From contig NC_134034.1 of assembly GCF_964204645.1 (NCBI RefSeq), forward strand, positions 3,876,072 through 3,940,071: a stretch of 64,000 bases of DNA, written 5' to 3'. Source of the stretch: Tubulanus polymorphus (Eukaryota; Nemertea; Palaeonemertea; Tubulaniformes; Tubulanidae). Of this stretch, positions 44,503 through 64,000 are shown piece by piece; within the stretch, counting starts at the first letter, position 1; the number at the start of each line of letters is the position of its first letter. A program made the translations under genes and the position numbers. The notes below the pieces were generated by a model. It had not been told where the DNA came from, searched no databases, and saw only the letters and a program-made list of their open reading frames with translations.

Positions 44503-45202
44503 ACGAAATCCGAATTACAATACAGCTTAAAATTAACTTACAATCTGAGCAACGGACGGCAGAACTCACTTAATTCGGATCTACCGGGACTGGAAAACGT
44601 TGTCCGAATTAAACAAAATACGAATTATGCGCTCTCATTTGAATAGAAGTTGAACAGCCACGGGGACTGGAATTTCAGTCCGAATTTAACGAAACCCGAA
44701 TTATGCGCACCACTCATTTGAATAGAAGTAACCTAGTAGTGGGGACTGGAATTTAAGTCCGAATTAAATGAAAATCCGAATAAAACCGATCCGAATTAAG
44801 CGAGTTATGCCGTACCCCCTGATGCTTAATCCGTGGCCTGGATCGGGGGCTACAATGGTTTTCATCTGGTTTTGTGAGATATCCAACTGGGAGCGGTCGA
44901 ACCAGCTAATATTCATGCGATTTATGAGAAATCTGTACCAAACGGCATATTCTACATTCATACGCGGGGGCGGATCCAGGATTTTGAAAGGTATACGTAG
45001 GTACTGTTGTCATCCCTAAGACAATTTTGAATGAAAAACTACTCTCATTTTCATGCATTCTTAGCGTTTCGTTTGTAATTCTGGATAAAATAAAATATAT
45101 CTGTGTCACTCGTTAATAAACTGCATCCAGTTCTACGGCTCGAGTTAAAATTTGAAAAGCGACTATCAACTACAAATCTCTTAACTCACAACCGTTGAAC
45201 GG
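44503..45202. repeat. Diverged tandem units with GGGACTGGAA core
   Basis: From about 44160 to 44780, split by MITE copy 6, units like CCGGGACTGGAAAA, TTGTCCGAATTAAACGAAAT and CCGAATTATGCGCAC recur five or so times at irregular spacing. These may be a decayed tandem repeat. The rest to 45202 contains a GGGGGCGGATCCAGGATTTT string that also occurs, diverged, at about 34468. Confidence 0.4.
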
Positions 45203-45548
45203 GATCCTCTCCATCCTCCCCGGGCAGGGATTCGAACCCGACGGCATCGAGATCGTCACGATACGAAACCCTGCCACGCTAGACCGAGCGCGCAGCTTAG
45301 ACGATGTCATTATCAGCCAATCAGATATCCCGTTTTATTTTAGCCCGGGTTTTCCCATTTATAGTTCTTCCGTGAAATTTACCTCAGCGATTATACTATG
45401 AGAAATCTGATTGGTGCCGCACGTTTTCATGCGGCAAAGCTACGCATGTACCTGCGCACCCGGTCTACTGTGGCAGGGGTTCGTACCGTGGCTGAATGAA
45501 GCGATGCCATCGGGTTCGAATCCCTGTCGAGGTAGGGTGGATCCTCTC
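45203..45548. mobile_element. Foldback element with a tRNA-like arm at each end, copy 1
   Basis: The right arm reads as a tRNA-like module: A-box-like GTGGCTGAATGAAGCG, then GCCATCGGGTTCGAATCCC as B box. The left arm is its complement (GGGATTCGAACCCGACGGC). The centre contains GCCAATCAGATATC / GAGAAATCTGATTGG inverted. Both arms could in principle recruit TFIIIC. A second copy is at 57641-57980. It starts about 440 bp below the ZMYND11 stop codon. Confidence 0.68.
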
Positions 45549-45989
45549 GTGATTAACTGATTAACAGCCCGGACCCCGCAGCGTCCATCTCAGAACCCCT
45601 TTTCAGATGGTGGATGCGTTAAAATAACCGTGATAACAATTTATCGACCGCGCGCATTTCCGAGGATTTCACCCGCGGCATTTACGAACGAAAACGCGCG
45701 ACTTTAAACACCAGACATCGGACACTGAATCGGCGCACTACCGGAAATAATCGTCGAACATCAACATTTCGGAGGGGTAACGTTAGTTCTAGGATGGAGA
45801 CTGGCGATACCAGTACCTGGATACAACATAAGACGATAAACTAATCGATAGTTTCTGTTAAACAAGCGCGCGTGTGTGTACGCACGTCACACACGCCGCA
45901 CGATTCTACACATACATGAATCAATATTACACGCAGTCGGACCGGAATTTCCTGAAAGGACGCACGCACGCACCGGGTGGCGTTGAAAT
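45549..45989. other. ZMYND11 3' untranslated region, proximal part
   Basis: GC-richer than average, with an alternating ACGCACG/CGTGTGTG stretch at 45870-45980. No coding feature. It directly follows the stop codon on the minus strand. Confidence 0.4.
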
Positions 45990-62077
<16,088 letters not shown>

Positions 62078-62221
62078 GATTTATTGTATCGATAATTATC
62101 CTCTCCACCTCGGCCTGGAAATTCAATACGAAACATTTAGGTATATGTAACTAGGCGTCCAGGGACACTATGCCCACTCGGGAAGAGGTTTCAAATGCTC
62201 AACAATCTAAGAATTTCAATA

Positions 62222-62442
62222 TTCAATGCCCCCTGGTGACCATATACAAAACCCAATGACCTTGAAACTCACCACAATCATAGATGATGTCATGAACTAC
62301 AACTTTGCAATCGATTGTGGTAACTAAATATGCGTAGGTACAAATATAATATAGAAATACTAAGTTATTGTATCATTCAACGCCCCCTGGTGGCCATATA
62401 CAAAAACCAATTGATCTTGAAACTCACCAAAATTATACAGGG
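62222..62442. repeat. Two direct copies of a 65-bp unit with GCCCCCTGGTG core
   Basis: CAATGCCCCCTGGTGACC and CAACGCCCCCTGGTGGCC each continue with ATATACAAAA, CCAATTGATCTTGAAACTCA-type sequence about 155 bp apart. The second core matches the CTCF consensus (CCACCAGGGGGCG on the other strand). Confidence 0.6.
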
Positions 62443-62732
62443 TGTCCCTTTAATTACTATACATAAAGAACTGCCTGTATCCTCCACATTTCTTCATGAA
62501 ATGTTTCGATTTTCCACCAAATGATAGAATGTAACGGTACTTTTTGATTATTATCATGGTTGCTATGGTAATTTGCTTAGTGATTTCCTAGCAACTGATT
62601 ACATTGTTGTAGTGATTTTGTGTAATTCTGATTTAGAATAGATCAGTGTTAAATCATGTCTATGTCTCTGAAACAAAAAGCCTAGATGGTATGCTGGTTT
62701 TATGATGGGCTTATGATAGAACAATTGATTCA

Positions 62733-63735
62733 TGTATCGTGATTGAGGACGCAGGGCAATTGCGGTCATTCCAAATAAAAACCATACAGCATCGGTGACA
62801 AACAGCCAGCAAAACCAAAATTAAACCCATACAATGACACTAGGATCGTCGCGAACAAGCTGTACCGAGTTTTAGTCAGTAACTCGTAACCTGTCCGTAG
62901 TTTAGTTTCACGATCGGATATTTTCACAAACCACAGTCAGGAATGGGAAGGTCATTTTTCAATGAAATCTTCGTGAGTCAATTTGACGAAACAAAAAGAA
63001 ACGACGAAATTGAAAAAATTAAGAAATCAACACTTATTCACATTTTTTCTGCAACCAGAATTTAATTTTTCATTATTTATTATAGAAAACACGAAGATTT
63101 GAAATAAAAGTTGGAAAACTATCAAAAATAAAAATTGTCGTTTCGTTTAGAAAGTTTTATATGAAATCCTTATAGGTCACCTAGTCTATCATGCCACACG
63201 TATGCAATACAGAGAAATTTGTGGAGAAATTAATTAATTTCCCAAAAATAATGTTGATCAATCACTCGAAACATACATAAAATTGAATTATTTCAAAAGG
63301 TACCTGTGTTAGTATGTGATTTAAGCTATTAATTGTGGACTGAAGTCAATAGAAAGTATATTTTTGAAGTGTTACTTTTTTCAACCGTGTTTTGGCCCTT
63401 GTCATCCCTAACGTTGGTATAAGCCCATCCGATTATAAAAAGCTTACCACCAACGATTAGGTAACTAACTATCAGTAACCTGACTGTGGTTTAGTTTTCA
63501 AGATCGGATATTTATACCAACGATTAGGTTACTAACTATCGTGATTGAGGATGCAGGGCAATTGCGGTCGTTCCAAATAAAAACCATACAGCATCAGTGA
63601 CAAACAGCCAGCAAAACGCAAAATCGAAATTAAACCCATACAATGACGCTAGGATCGTCGCGAACAAGCTGTACCGAGTTTTAGTCAGTAACCTGTCCGT
63701 GGTTTAGTTTCACGATCGGATAGTTTCTATTGATA
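62733..63735. repeat. 190-bp direct repeat at 62733-62925 and 63540-63727
   Basis: Near-identical copies share GTGATTGAGGACGCAGGGCA, ACCATACAGCATC, CAAACAGCCAGCAAAAC, AGGATCGTCGCGAACAAGCT and TAGTTTCACGATCGGATA. Between them lies AACGATTAGGTAACTAACTA-type sequence. The high identity suggests a recent element or duplication. Confidence 0.75.
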
Positions 63736-64000
63736 ACAGTGATATCTTGTTGATAATAGTGATGATGTAAAAGATTTTACACAAAATAACAAAATCCTGG
63801 CACCGGGCGGTTATTCTAAAATCTTGTCATTTCCAAAGAGTTTGCTGACGATGGTTTTTTGGAATAAAAATGTGAAAATCCTGAATATTAAAATTCCGGG
63901 CATATAGGGGCAAATTTCGGGAAAATAACGGAGGTGGCCCCTACCAATGTTATTTTGCTTCCGGCCCGGGCAGCCCAGCGCCAGCGGAGCGGAGCAGGAG

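Larger units (their letters stand above)
62078..64000. other. Upstream flank of ZMYND11
   Basis: Presumed promoter side of ZMYND11 on the minus strand. It holds two paired repeats (listed separately) and otherwise AT-rich DNA without recognisable genes. The final 100 bp (GCCCGGGCAGCCCAGCGCC area) is GC-rich and runs off the window; it could be an exon or repeat but cannot be judged. Confidence 0.4.

Noticed and set aside
45203-45548. Pair of functional tRNA genes
   Set aside because: Arms are complementary copies with imperfect stems and occur again in another intron, so they are element parts.

Overview
The window is nuclear DNA of an invertebrate animal. It is AT-rich, its genes carry many GT-AG introns, and dispersed DNA-transposon debris is dense. 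The best guess is a marine lophotrochozoan (mollusc, annelid, brachiopod, phoronid or nemertean). That rests on a small cluster of intronless rhodopsin-class receptors with an N-W motif in TM3, on the repeat types (tRNA-derived SINEs, short palindromic MITEs, Harbinger, Penelope and Ty3 remnants), and on the lack of vertebrate or insect hallmarks. The species cannot be named from the sequence.

Layout. (1) 0.7-23.2 kb: three intact single-exon GPCR genes, all on the minus strand. One is divergent (714-1820) and two are close tandem paralogues (18518-19585 and 22204-23238). The space between them is a graveyard of mobile elements: a Harbinger nuclease tail, Tc1/mariner-like transposase debris, a composite of two truncated copies of an invertebrate multi-copy protein family with an SDGCGGQNKN motif, a Ty3/gypsy reverse transcriptase fragment, a Penelope-type GIY-YIG fragment and a nested Harbinger MITE. 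(2) 23.2-27.7 kb: gene-poor, with one DNA element and a long GAT/GGT-rich minisatellite. (3) 27682-41866, plus strand: a 15-exon gene for the TFIIIC90/GTF3C4-type RNA polymerase III factor, with beta-propeller-like N-terminus and C-terminal zinc-finger module. (4) 41.9-46.0 kb: the tail-to-tail interval between two genes. (5) 62077-45990, minus strand: a 15-exon ZMYND11 (BS69) orthologue with N-terminal domain, PHD, bromo, PWWP and MYND, all in frame across every junction. (6) 62.1-64.0 kb: upstream flank of ZMYND11, with repeated segments.

The two housekeeping genes converge. One serves Pol III recruitment at tRNA and 5S genes. The other is a chromatin reader of H3K36me3 acting on Pol II elongation and splicing. 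I see no shared pathway beyond transcription. The most striking non-genic structure is a family of about 290-bp TTAA-flanked MITEs (eleven copies, all between 29.9 and 54.3 kb, none in the first 29 kb). Each is built round several copies of a 17-bp near-palindrome. They sit in introns in alternating orientation, so several exons are bracketed by inverted copies. No phage, CRISPR, operon or other prokaryote-type system is present, and I found no convincing new defence or biosynthetic system.
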